Shown here: positions 10,098 to 19,600 of the stretch, piece by piece
How positions within the stretch are numbered: the stretch's first letter is position 1
Layout: every line of letters starts with the position of its first letter
Assembly: GCA_947627135.1 (NCBI GenBank)
Contig: CANQUV010000003.1
Location: 62,001 to 126,000 of the forward strand
Direction: 5' to 3'
Source of the DNA: an uncultured Clostridia bacterium
GTDB lineage: Bacteria; Bacillota; Clostridia; Oscillospirales; Acutalibacteraceae
DNA: 64,000 nt
Made by a program: the position numbers and the translations under genes
The notes under the pieces: generated by a model
What the model was told of the DNA's origin: nothing
Seen by the model: only the letters and a program-made list of their open reading frames with translations
Databases searched by the model: none

Positions 10098-11245
10098 AGA
10101 AAGTTATTTTATTTATATTTATTTTTATAATTGTTATATTATCTTCTGTGTTTACAGCAAACGCAGTTGAAAACGAAAATACCGAATCTGATTCCTATGA
10201 TGTAATAAGTGATGAAGATAAAGAAAATCTATTTGATTCTTTATCTGACGAAGCAAAAAAATCCTTGTCAAATTTAGGTATAGATTCAATAAATCCTGAT
10301 TTTATCAATAATTTAACCTTTGACAAAATTATATCTGAACTTATGCTAAATGCTGCAAATGTATCACAAAATCCCCTTAAATCAATGCTGTCGGTAATAT
10401 CAATAATGCTGTTAAGTTCAATGTTAAGCGGATTGAAAAATTCTTTGAATAACGGTAAAATGCAGCAAGTTATAGATGTAGTGTCTACCTTGTGTATTAC
10501 CTCTGCATTAGTTCTTCCGGTAAGCAATATAATTTTAAATACTACAAATATTGTCTTGGCTGCATCAAATTTTATGCTTGCTTATATACCGATAATGGTA
10601 GTAGTGATGGTAAGTTCAGGACGAGCTGTAAGCGGAAGTGCTTACTATTCTATGATGCTCATGGCAGGACAAGCGGTATCTCAAGTTGCTTCAAAGGTAA
10701 TTGCTCCTCTTTTAAATTCATTTTTAGGTATTAGTATAGCATCGTCAATATCTCCAAATATAAATTTATCGGGAATAACATCATTTATAAGTAAAATTAT
10801 TAAATGGCTGTTGGGATTTATAATGACAATGTTCACAGCACTTTTATCATTTAGACAAATAATAACTACTTCAATAGACAATGTATCCACCCGTGCAGTA
10901 AGATTTACCTTAACTTCTCTTGTTCCGGTAGTAGGTTCAGCGTTGTCTGATGCATATAAAACAATACAGAGCAGTGTTAATTTGATAAAGTCAGGTTTAG
11001 GGGTATTTGTAATAATTGCAATTGCTGTTGTCTTTTTGCCAATTATACTCGAATGTTTGATTTGGGTTTTAACTATCGGCGTTTCAAAATCGGTAGGAGA
11101 GGTCTTGAATCTTAATCAGCCATGTAAAGTGTTGGAATCTGTATCGACAGTAATCACAACTTTATTGGCGATAGTTTTTTGCATAATGGCTGTATTTATC
11201 ATTTCTACTGCAATTGTACTTCTTATGGGAGGTGCAAGCACATGA
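10094..11245 (+). CDS. spoIIIAE: Stage III sporulation protein AE
   Basis: A 383-residue polytopic membrane protein with an N-terminal signal sequence (to about residue 25, ending TANAVE), an acidic extracytoplasmic region, then six or so transmembrane helices. The TSLVPVVGSALSDAYKTIQSSVNLIKSG segment is a family hallmark. It is translationally coupled (ATGA overlap) to both neighbours and should be part of the membrane export machinery of the feeding channel. Confidence 0.95.
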   Translation: MKKVILFIFIFIIVILSSVFTANAVENENTESDSYDVISDEDKENLFDSLSDEAKKSLSNLGIDSINPDFINNLTFDKIISELMLNAANVSQNPLKSMLSVISIMLLSSMLSGLKNSLNNGKMQQVIDVVSTLCITSALVLPVSNIILNTTNIVLAASNFMLAYIPIMVVVMVSSGRAVSGSAYYSMMLMAGQAVSQVASKVIAPLLNSFLGISIASSISPNINLSGITSFISKIIKWLLGFIMTMFTALLSFRQIITTSIDNVSTRAVRFTLTSLVPVVGSALSDAYKTIQSSVNLIKSGLGVFVIIAIAVVFLPIILECLIWVLTIGVSKSVGEVLNLNQPCKVLESVSTVITTLLAIVFCIMAVFIISTAIVLLMGGAST

Positions 11246-11715
11246 GTACTATTGCTTCTGTTTGCAGTGCAATATGTGTTGTTGCAGTCGGAGGAGCATT
11301 AATTTCTGTAATTATTCCCGACGGAAACACAAAGAAAATTTTATCACTGGTTTTAGGTGCATTTTTGTTGTGTTCTATGATATTGCCGGTTAAAAATGCA
11401 ATAACTGATATAAATTTAGAAATAAGCAACTTTCCTAATGAAACACAAATTACCGCTTCTGCTGATGAGGCTTATACAGAAAGCATTATAAAAGAAACAG
11501 AAAATACTTTAGCTAAAACTTTAGACGGATTACTTAAAAGTGAAAATATAAATGTTAATAGAATACGCTTTTATTTAAAGGCAGATGAAAACCTTGGAAT
11601 AATTATAAGTAGGATAAGCATATATATAGACAAAAAGAATAATTCAAAAGTATTCAGAATTAACGAAATAACAGAAGAAAACTTTGGACAAACGCCCTTT
11701 GTTATTGCGGAGTAA
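11242..11715 (+). CDS. spoIIIAF: Stage III sporulation protein AF
   Basis: A 157-residue protein with two N-terminal transmembrane helices followed by a soluble domain, as in SpoIIIAF. The ATG at 11242 overlaps the spoIIIAE stop as ATGA and has GGGAGGTG upstream; a start at 11179 would lie well inside spoIIIAE. The soluble domain belongs to the ring-building fold family shared with SpoIIIAG and AH (family knowledge). Confidence 0.9.
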   Translation: MSTIASVCSAICVVAVGGALISVIIPDGNTKKILSLVLGAFLLCSMILPVKNAITDINLEISNFPNETQITASADEAYTESIIKETENTLAKTLDGLLKSENINVNRIRFYLKADENLGIIISRISIYIDKKNNSKVFRINEITEENFGQTPFVIAE

Positions 11716-11718
11716 AAT

Positions 11719-12168
11719 ATGAATGAAAAAACATCGTTTAAAAATATGTTTAAAAGTGAAAAAATAAAGAAGTTTATTATAATAGCCGGATTTGTAGGTA
11801 TCGGACTTATATTTATATCAACCTTTTTCAATTTTAATTTGGCAGAAAATGCAGAATCTAATGAAAAAGCAGAAAATGCAGTAGAAGAATACTGTAATGA
11901 TATGCAGATTAATATAAAAGATATGGTAGAGAGCATAGAAGGAGTAGGTAATGCAAAAGTATTGCTGACGATTGAAAATTCAGTTGAATATGTTTATAGA
12001 GAAAACAGCGATACTAAAACAAAAGAAATCGAACCTGTAATAAGGGGAGTAGTTGTTGTATGTCAGGGCGGTGATAACCCAATAGTTGTAGAAAGAGTAT
12101 TATCTGCTGTTACAAAAGCTTTGAATATATCTACATCTAAAGTATGTGTTACAAAATTAACAAATTAA
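11719..12168 (+). CDS. spoIIIAG: Stage III sporulation protein AG
   Basis: A 149-residue single-pass membrane protein: a cytoplasmic N-terminus, a TM helix at about residues 19-36, then an extracytoplasmic domain containing EGVGNAKVLLTIE and GVVVVCQGG, the pattern of SpoIIIAG. In B. subtilis this protein forms the large ring of the channel. It is shorter than the B. subtilis protein in the linker after the TM helix. Confidence 0.94.
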   Translation: MNEKTSFKNMFKSEKIKKFIIIAGFVGIGLIFISTFFNFNLAENAESNEKAENAVEEYCNDMQINIKDMVESIEGVGNAKVLLTIENSVEYVYRENSDTKTKEIEPVIRGVVVVCQGGDNPIVVERVLSAVTKALNISTSKVCVTKLTN

Positions 12169-12187
12169 AATAAATAGGAGGAATAAA

Positions 12188-12745
12188 ATGAAATTTCAAA
12201 AAAAACACATTGTGTTAGGAACATTAATTATTGCATTGGGAGCCGCAGTTTACATTAACTGGCAGTTTGCATCAAATCAGAATTTGGAGCGATCATCAAA
12301 TGAACTTGGATCTGCACAGTATGTAAACGCAACATCATCTACTGAAAAAACAAGTACCTATGATCAAGTTGAAGTAACATCAAATATGACAGGCGAACAG
12401 CAGGCATATTTTGCAAACGCACGTAATGAGCGTGACCAGACGCAAGACAAAATAATAGATACGGCAAATGAAGTGTTAAGCAGTGATAAATCATCTGACG
12501 ACGATAAAAATGCAGCAATAGAAAACATAAAGCAGCTATTAAAAAACTTTACATATCAGGACAGTATTGAAAGTATTTTAAAGGCTAAAGGATTTACACA
12601 ATGTCTTTGTTATATTTCAGATCAGGGTTGTAATGTCATAGTATTAAAAGATGAAATGAACGATACATCTGCTGTAATGATAAAAGCAGCGGTAACTTCA
12701 CAAATTGATATGTCATTTGACAGCATAACCATAGTGGAAGTTTAG
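12188..12745 (+). CDS. spoIIIAH: Stage III sporulation protein AH
   Basis: A 185-residue protein with a TM helix at residues 8-25 (ending AAVYINWQF), a Thr/Ser-rich linker, a helical region and a C-terminal ring-building domain. It should sit in the mother-cell membrane and bind a forespore SpoIIQ-type partner; no spoIIQ is in this window. AGGAGG precedes the ATG. It is the last gene before a strong terminator. Confidence 0.94.
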   Translation: MKFQKKHIVLGTLIIALGAAVYINWQFASNQNLERSSNELGSAQYVNATSSTEKTSTYDQVEVTSNMTGEQQAYFANARNERDQTQDKIIDTANEVLSSDKSSDDDKNAAIENIKQLLKNFTYQDSIESILKAKGFTQCLCYISDQGCNVIVLKDEMNDTSAVMIKAAVTSQIDMSFDSITIVEV

Positions 12746-12764
12746 TTTAATAAAAATAATAAAA

Positions 12765-12799
12765 CGCAGTTAAAAGATTGTGCTTTTAACTGCGCTTTT
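12765..12799. terminator. Bidirectional terminator between spoIIIAH and the antiporter gene
   Basis: A perfect 12-bp stem (CGCAGTTAAAAG at 12765-12776, CTTTTAACTGCG at 12783-12794) with T-rich tails on both strands. It serves the convergent genes on either side. Confidence 0.9.
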
Positions 12800-12802
12800 T
12801 GT

Positions 12803-13774
12803 TTAATGAATATTAGTTGTTAAAAGATATGAAAAATAAGCTGTATAGCATACTAACAAAATAATACCGCCAACTCTAGTAAGTTTTTTATTTCTTAAAC
12901 AACAAATAAAAAGAATTATTGCAGCAATTATTGATACAATACTGTCAAGAACAAAGGATAAATCAAAATTGACGAATGTAATAAGAGCAGAAGTTCCTGC
13001 AACAAACAGAATATTGAAAATGTTACTTCCTACAATGTTGCCAATTGCAATATCGTTGTTTCCTTTTTTAGCGGCAATTACAGAAGTTACAAGTTCCGGA
13101 AGAGATGTTCCGAACGCTACAATTGTAAGACCGATTATTCTGTCGCTTACGCCAAATGTTTTTGCAATAAAAGTCGCACTGTTTACTGTAAAGTTACTTC
13201 CCATTATTATTAGAGCAAGACCTATGATTGTAATAAAAATCATAAACCACCATTTGTTTTTTAAACCTCCTTGAGGTTTGGGTACATCAATTTCTTCAGC
13301 ACTGTTTATTGATTTTTCCGATTTTGAAATCATAACCAAATAAACCAGGAATGCAAGTAGTATGACCCAAAGAATTATTCCGTCAATCAGACCTAACGAA
13401 TAACCTATAAAACCTAATACCGGAAATAGTATAGATACAAAGATTAAAAAAGGCATTTCATATTTAATTGTATTTGCCTTAACTGCAACAGGTGTAATGA
13501 CTGATGTAATTCCCAAAATTAAAAAAATGTTTAAAATATTACTTCCCAAAACATTTCCAACCGTAATACCTCCGTTGTTTTGAAGTGCAGCAGTAATACT
13601 TACTGCCGCTTCTGGAGCACTTGTACCCAATGCTACAATTGTCAAGCCTATTACAATTTGCGGAATTTTCATTTTTGTAGCAATACCTGCCGCACCGTCC
13701 ACAAACCAGTCGGCACCTTTTATTAATAATACAAATCCCAAAAGCAATAATAAAATCTGAATAAAAATATCCAT
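12803..13774 (-). CDS. CaCA-family calcium/sodium-type cation antiporter (YrbG-like)
   Basis: A 323-residue polytopic membrane protein made of two similar halves. Each half carries the family alpha-repeat signature: GLTIVALGTSAPEA in the first and GLTIVAFGTSLPEL in the second, each followed by a GNVLGSN or GNIVGSN motif. This is the YrbG/CaCA exchanger architecture. The ion is not settled by sequence, but the gene sits directly behind a yybP-ykoY riboswitch, which senses Mn2+, so Mn2+ or mixed divalent-cation export is a reasonable inference. GGAGGG precedes the ATG. Confidence 0.92.
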   Translation of the reverse strand: MDIFIQILLLLLGFVLLIKGADWFVDGAAGIATKMKIPQIVIGLTIVALGTSAPEAAVSITAALQNNGGITVGNVLGSNILNIFLILGITSVITPVAVKANTIKYEMPFLIFVSILFPVLGFIGYSLGLIDGIILWVILLAFLVYLVMISKSEKSINSAEEIDVPKPQGGLKNKWWFMIFITIIGLALIIMGSNFTVNSATFIAKTFGVSDRIIGLTIVAFGTSLPELVTSVIAAKKGNNDIAIGNIVGSNIFNILFVAGTSALITFVNFDLSFVLDSIVSIIAAIILFICCLRNKKLTRVGGIILLVCYTAYFSYLLTTNIH

Positions 13775-13819
13775 TAAATCCCTCCTGAAATTTAAGGTTA
13801 TAAAAATTAATAAATAAAA

Positions 13820-13970
13820 ATTAAAGACTTTTAACGCCTGAGCGTCAAAAGTCTTGTTCTTTCATAAGAAAGTGTGCAACCACGGAGTTATTTTCCGAGT
13901 ATATGTTGATTGCACATCGGGCGAAATAAAAATTTTATATATGCCCTTGCAACTACTCCCTTTTAACAGT
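13820..13970 (-). promoter_or_regulatory. yybP-ykoY (Mn2+) riboswitch with terminator-type expression platform
   Basis: Read on the minus strand, the leader begins with AAAAGGGAGTAG (GGGAGTAG at 13960-13953). It then has a stem TTGCA/TGCAA enclosing GGGC/GCCC, then CAACATATACTCGG (13908-13895), whose arms pair as CAAC/GTTG and CGGA/TCCG. GGGAGUAG plus CAACAUA-CUCG are the two signature loops of yybP-ykoY. A 9-bp hairpin follows (13855-13847 with 13832-13824, inner ACGC/GCGT) and then a T-rich stretch, which is the likely terminator. It controls the antiporter gene just downstream. Confidence 0.87.
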
Positions 13971-14085
13971 AATAAAATAACATATATTTAAAATGCTGTC
14001 AATAAGACTTTTTTCTGTGTTTACAACAATTTTCTTTTGTGATATACTTAAACTAATTATAAATTTCAAGAAATGTTGTGATTAT

Positions 14086-14526
14086 ATGTGTAAAAACACA
14101 AATTCAAATTCTTATAATATTACAAGAAGAAGCGCAAGAGAACAAGCCTTTATTTTATTGTTTGAAATGAGCTTTTCAGACAGCGAATTTTCCCTTGAAC
14201 AAATAAAAGAAAATGCTATGGATAGCAGAGATGTTGTATTTTGTGAGTATGCAGTAAAAGTAGCGCAAGGATTTGATAAAAATAAAACCGAAATTGACGA
14301 AATTATTTCAACTCATTTGAAAAAAGGATGGAAAATATCAAGAATTTCAAGGGTTTCTTTGGCGGTATTGAGACTTGCAATTTATGAAATGAAATATGAA
14401 GAAAAAATACCACACGGAGTTTCAATTAACGAAGCAGTAGAACTTTCAAAAAAGTTTTCAATTGATGAAAGTGGATTTGTTAACGGTATTCTGGGTGCGG
14501 TTTCAAGAGATTTGGAGAAAAGTTAA
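14086..14526 (+). CDS. nusB: Transcription antitermination factor NusB
   Basis: A 146-residue all-helical RNA-binding protein that works with NusE (S10) in rRNA antitermination. The family start ITRRSAREQAFILLFEMSF and the C-terminal HGVSINEAVELSKKFSIDESGFVNGILGAV block are clear. The frame is open back to 13993, but the extra 31 residues are hydrophobic and atypical, so the ATG at 14086 is used; its ribosome binding site is weak. It overlaps the next gene by one base. Confidence 0.93.
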   Translation: MCKNTNSNSYNITRRSAREQAFILLFEMSFSDSEFSLEQIKENAMDSRDVVFCEYAVKVAQGFDKNKTEIDEIISTHLKKGWKISRISRVSLAVLRLAIYEMKYEEKIPHGVSINEAVELSKKFSIDESGFVNGILGAVSRDLEKS

Positions 14527-15485
14527 TGTCTTATTACCTTGGCATAGATACAAGCAATTATACAACATCTACTGCAATATATAATTCGCAAACTGATGAA
14601 ATCATACAATGTAAAAAACTTTTACCTGTAAAGACTGGTGAGCTTGGTTTGCGGCAAAGTGACGCTGTGTTTCATCATACGCAACAGTTAAATGTACTTT
14701 TTTCAGAACTTTTGAAAAAATTTAACGGTAATATTACTGCAATAGGTGTTTCATCAAAACCTCGTCCTTGTGAAGGGTCATATATGCCTTGCTTTACTGT
14801 TGGATTAAATAGCGCAAAAATACTTTCAGACGCTTTAAATGTACCCTTATATACTTATTCCCATCAGGAGGGTCATATATCAGCAGCTTTATATTCGTCA
14901 AATAAAAAAGAACTTTTTAATAAAAAATTTTTAGCTTTTCACATAAGCGGAGGAACTACTGAGGCTCTAATTGTAAATCCAAATAATGATTTTGGATTTG
15001 ATTTAAATATTGTTGCCAAAACTCTTGATCTAAATGCAGGACAGGCAATAGACAGAGTTGGATTAATGCTCGCTTGTTCATTTCCATGCGGCAAAGAGCT
15101 TGAACAGCTTGCGTTGAACTGTAATGAAGATATAAAAGTGAACCCTGCTTTAAAAGAATATGATTGTTGTTTAAGCGGACTTGAAAATCTATGTGCAAAG
15201 GCTTTAAAAGATGGAAAATCAAAAGAATATGTGGCAAAATTTTGTCTGACATATATTGAAAAAACAATTTTTTTGATGACAAAAAGGTTAAAACAAAAGT
15301 ACGGCGATATACCTGTTGTTTATGCAGGAGGAGTTATGTCTAATTCAATAATTCAAAAAAATATATCAAGATTAATAGATTGTTCGTTTGCAAAACCTGA
15401 ATATTCCTGTGATAACAGCGCAGGAATTGCATATTTAGCGTTTAGAAAGGATACTTATGATAAGTCCACAATTCAAAAAACCTAA
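14526..15485 (+). CDS. TsaD/Kae1-like domain protein (paralog, not canonical TsaD)
   Basis: A 319-residue member of the Kae1/TsaD ASKHA fold. GIDTSNYTTS near the N-terminus, the metal-binding pair His113 and His117 (HQEGH), SGGTTE at 141-146 and YAGGVMSN near the C-terminus correspond to TsaD motifs. However, the SGGHT motif of true TsaD reads SGGTT, and the protein is shorter. Clostridia commonly carry such a paralog between nusB and xseA. It could act in tRNA t6A chemistry or on another substrate; the sequence does not decide. Confidence 0.82.
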   Translation: MSYYLGIDTSNYTTSTAIYNSQTDEIIQCKKLLPVKTGELGLRQSDAVFHHTQQLNVLFSELLKKFNGNITAIGVSSKPRPCEGSYMPCFTVGLNSAKILSDALNVPLYTYSHQEGHISAALYSSNKKELFNKKFLAFHISGGTTEALIVNPNNDFGFDLNIVAKTLDLNAGQAIDRVGLMLACSFPCGKELEQLALNCNEDIKVNPALKEYDCCLSGLENLCAKALKDGKSKEYVAKFCLTYIEKTIFLMTKRLKQKYGDIPVVYAGGVMSNSIIQKNISRLIDCSFAKPEYSCDNSAGIAYLAFRKDTYDKSTIQKT

Positions 15486-16671
15486 AATTATATCTGTATC
15501 ACAGTTGAATTTTTATATAAAATCTCTTCTTGATAATGATATGAACTTAAATGCAGTTTTTATTACAGGAGAGATTTCTAATTTAACAGACCATTATAAA
15601 AGCGGACATATTTATTTATCACTGAAAGACGAAAAATCTGTAATAAAAGCAGTTATGTTTTCAGGTAATGCAAGAAGACTTAAATTTAAACCTGAAAACG
15701 GTATGAAAGTACTGGTATGTGGAAGAGTCACGGTATATGAACCCACAGGGCAGTATCAGCTTTATATTGAAGAAATGCAGCCTGCAGGAATGGGAGAATT
15801 ATCTCTTGCTTTTGAACAGCTTAAAAATAAACTTGAAAATCTTGGTATGTTTAATAAATCCAAAAAAAAACCAATACCAAAATATCCTGAAACAATAGGG
15901 GTTATTACTTCTCCGACAGGTGCAGCAATACAGGATATAAAAAATATTTTAACAAGACGATTTCCCTGTATAAATATTGTGATCGCTCCTGTTCTTGTCC
16001 AGGGTGAAAGTGCACCGCAGCAGCTTGCAGAAGCTGTTAACAAAATGGATTTTTACAAGTTTGCAGATGTAATTATTATCGGCAGAGGCGGAGGTTCAAT
16101 AGAGGATTTGTGGGCATTTAACAGTGAAGAGCTCGCTTTTGCAATATATAACTGCAACACTCCGGTTATATCTGCAGTGGGACATGAAACGGATTTTACA
16201 ATATGTGATTTTGTTTCAGATCTTCGTGCGCCTACTCCGTCGGCGGCGGCTGAATTAGCTGTTCCTGACAAAAGTGAATTGATTGCTTATTATATTTCTC
16301 AAAGACAGTATATTTATTCTATGATGGATTCAAAGCTTCAATCATATTATAAAGAGCTTAAAGAGGTACAGGGTAAAATTAATATAAATTCTCCGGCAAC
16401 TAAAATTAATAATAATTATAACAGATTAAAAGTAATAAAGGGAAAAATACTAAGCAGTATAAAATTTGATTTTGAGAAGAACCTTCAAAAAGTAAACGCT
16501 TTATCAAAGCAACTTGAAGCGCTGAATCCCGTTGCAGTTTTAAAAAGAGGTTATTCTTTTTCTGAAAAAGACGGTAAGGTTTTAACATCTGTTAAGCAGG
16601 TTAAATCTGATGATATAATTAATATAAATTTAATTGACGGAAAAATATCCGCAAAAGTATTAGGTGAGTAA
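15457..16671 (+). CDS. xseA: Exodeoxyribonuclease VII large subunit
   Basis: A 404-residue protein with an N-terminal OB fold (FITGEISNLT ... GHIYLSLKD), the catalytic domain with GVITSPTGAAIQDI and GRGGGSIEDLWAFN, and the coiled-coil C-terminal part ending in the GYSF segment. It degrades single-stranded DNA as a complex with many XseB subunits. It begins 29 bases inside the preceding gene. No xseB follows: dnaE starts two bases after the stop. Confidence 0.95.
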   Translation: MISPQFKKPKIISVSQLNFYIKSLLDNDMNLNAVFITGEISNLTDHYKSGHIYLSLKDEKSVIKAVMFSGNARRLKFKPENGMKVLVCGRVTVYEPTGQYQLYIEEMQPAGMGELSLAFEQLKNKLENLGMFNKSKKKPIPKYPETIGVITSPTGAAIQDIKNILTRRFPCINIVIAPVLVQGESAPQQLAEAVNKMDFYKFADVIIIGRGGGSIEDLWAFNSEELAFAIYNCNTPVISAVGHETDFTICDFVSDLRAPTPSAAAELAVPDKSELIAYYISQRQYIYSMMDSKLQSYYKELKEVQGKININSPATKINNNYNRLKVIKGKILSSIKFDFEKNLQKVNALSKQLEALNPVAVLKRGYSFSEKDGKVLTSVKQVKSDDIININLIDGKISAKVLGE

Positions 16672-16672
16672 A

Positions 16673-19600
16673 ATGTCTTTTGTTCATTTACATGTGCATA
16701 GTGAATATAGTCTGCTCGACGGTGCCTGTCGAATAAACAGACTTGCGTCTGCTGCAAAAAAAATGGGACAAAACGCTCTGGCAATAACCGATCATGGAGT
16801 AATGTACGGAGTTATAGATTTTTACAGAGCCTGCAAAAAAGAGGGGATAAAGCCGGTTATCGGATGTGAGGTTTATGTAGCGCCAAGAACCCGTTTTGAT
16901 AAAACATTTGAATTTGATAAAGAATACTATCACATGGTTTTATTGTGTGAGAACAATAAAGGCTATGAAAATCTTATAAAAATGGTTTCAAAAGGGTTTA
17001 CAGAAGGATTTTATAACAAACCGAGAATTGATGATGATTTACTTAAGGAATATCATGAAGGTTTAATTTGTCTTTCAGCCTGTTTAGCAGGGGAAATTCC
17101 TCAAAAACTGCTAAAAGGCGATTATATTGCCGCTAAAGAGAAAGCTTTATATTATAAAGAATTATTTGGTGAAAACAACTTTTTTCTTGAACTTCAAAAT
17201 CATGGAATTGAAGAACAGCACCAAACTAATCCTGATATAATAAAAATTTCACATGAAACAGGTATTCCGCTTGTAGTAACTAATGACAGTCACTATATAA
17301 ACAAGGATGATTCACGAAATCATAGAATTTTGCTTTGTATTCAAACAAATCACACAATAAACGATGAAGATAAAATGGAGTTTAAAACTGACGAATTTTA
17401 TCTTAAATCAGAAGAAGAAATGCGTACTTTATTTCCGGATTTACAGCAGGCGTTTGATAATACACAGCTTATTGCAGACAGATGTAATGTTGAGTTTGAG
17501 TTTGGGGTAAGAAAACTACCGCATTTTGATGTTCCTGATAATGAAGATCATTACGAGTACTTTAAAAGAAATTGTTATAAGGGCTTATATAAACATTACG
17601 GTAATAATCCCGATAAAATCTTGATTGACCGTTTAGAATATGAACTTTCAACAATTAATAGAATGGGTTTTGTTGATTATTATCTGATAGTAAATGATTT
17701 TGTACAGTATGCTCATAAAGTGGGGATACCCGTAGGGCCGGGAAGAGGCTCAGGTGCCGGTTCATTATGTGCTTATTGTATCGGTATAACAAATGTTGAC
17801 CCTATCAAATATAATCTGTTGTTTGAGCGATTTTTAAATCCGGAGCGAGTAAGTATGCCCGATTTTGATATTGATTTTTGTAAAGAACGCAGAGGAGAAG
17901 TTATAGATTATGTAATAAGAAAATATGGTGCAGACCATGTTGCTCAAATCATAGCTTTTGGTACAATGGCTGCCAGAAATGCTATAAGAGATGTAGGCAG
18001 AGCGTTGGGAATACCCTATTCAAATGTAGATAAAATTGCAAAATTAGTCCCAAATGATTTAGGCATTACAATTGAAAAAGCTTTGGCATTAAACAGTGAA
18101 TTAAAAAATATTTACGAAAATGATGATCAAGTTAAAAACCTTATTGATATAGCAATGGCTCTTGAGGGGATGCCAAGGCATGCTACAATGCATGCAGCAG
18201 GTGTTGTTATTACGGAACAGCCTGTAAGTAACTATGTACCTTTATCAAGAAATGATGATAATATAGTTACCCAGTTTACTATGACAACATTGGAAGAATT
18301 GGGTCTTTTAAAAATGGATTTTTTAGGGCTCAGAAACCTTACGGTTATTGATGATGCGGTAAGACAAATCAAGGTTTTAAATCCTGATTTTAATCTTGAT
18401 AGTATAAATTACGATGATAAAGCTGTTTTTGATATGATGTCTCAGGGTAATTCGGAGGGTGTGTTCCAATTTGAAAGTCAGGGTATGAAAAATGTTTTAA
18501 CACAGCTTAAGCCTGAATCTCTTGAAGATTTGATTGCTGTTATTTCATTGTATCGTCCCGGTCCGATGGACAGTATTCCAACTTACATTGATAACAGACA
18601 TAATCCATCTCATGTAAAATACAAGCATCCGCTTTTAAAAGACATACTTGATGTAACTTACGGCTGTATAGTATATCAGGAACAAGTTATGCAGATTTTC
18701 CGTACGCTTGCAGGCTATTCTCTTGGTAGAGCTGATATAGTAAGAAGAGCTATGAGCAAGAAAAAGCACGATGTAATGGAAAAAGAACGCCGCATATTTA
18801 TAAACGGCTTAACAGATAATGATGGAAATATAATAGTTGAAGGCTGTTTAAGGCGTGGTGTTGATGAAAAAACTGCAATTTCTATTTTTGACGAAATGGA
18901 AAGTTTTGCATCTTATGCTTTTAATAAATCTCATGCTACCGCTTATGCTGTTATATCATATCAGACTGCATGGCTTAAATGTCATTTTCCTAAAGAATAT
19001 ATGGCTTCCTTGCTGACAAGTGTTTTGGATAACCTTAACAAGATGGCAGGGTATATTGCAGAATGTCATAGACTGGGAATAAAAATTTTGCCTCCCCATA
19101 TTAATGAAAGTTTTTATAAATTTACAGTTGTCAATAAAGATATTAGATTTGGACTTTTAGCAATAAAAGGTTTAGGCAGACAGTTTATCGACTCTATAAT
19201 TAAAGAAAGAGAAAAGGGTAGATATAAGTCATTATACGATTTTTGTGAAAGGATGTATGATAAGACCATGAATATAAAAGCACTTGAAAATTTGATCAAG
19301 TGCGGTGCTCTTGATGATTTGGGAGCTAATAGAAGACAAATGCTTGCAGTAGCAAAAACGGTTTTGGACAGTATTACTTTTGAAAGCAGAAAAAACGGTA
19401 AGGGACAAATATCTTTGTTTGATACTGATGAAGATTCTAAAGCATCATCGGAGCCTGAAATGCCGAATATAGAAGAATTTCCTATATCAGAATTGCTGTA
19501 TATGGAAAACGATGTTGCAGGTATGTATTTAAGCGGACATCCGTTAAATGAATATACTGACTATGCCAATAAAGCGAAAACAGATAAAATCGGAAGTATT

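Noticed and set aside
10492..10734. Alternate-frame coding region inside spoIIIAE
   Set aside because: It overlaps a certain conserved gene and has a Tyr/Cys/Lys-biased content with no ribosome site.
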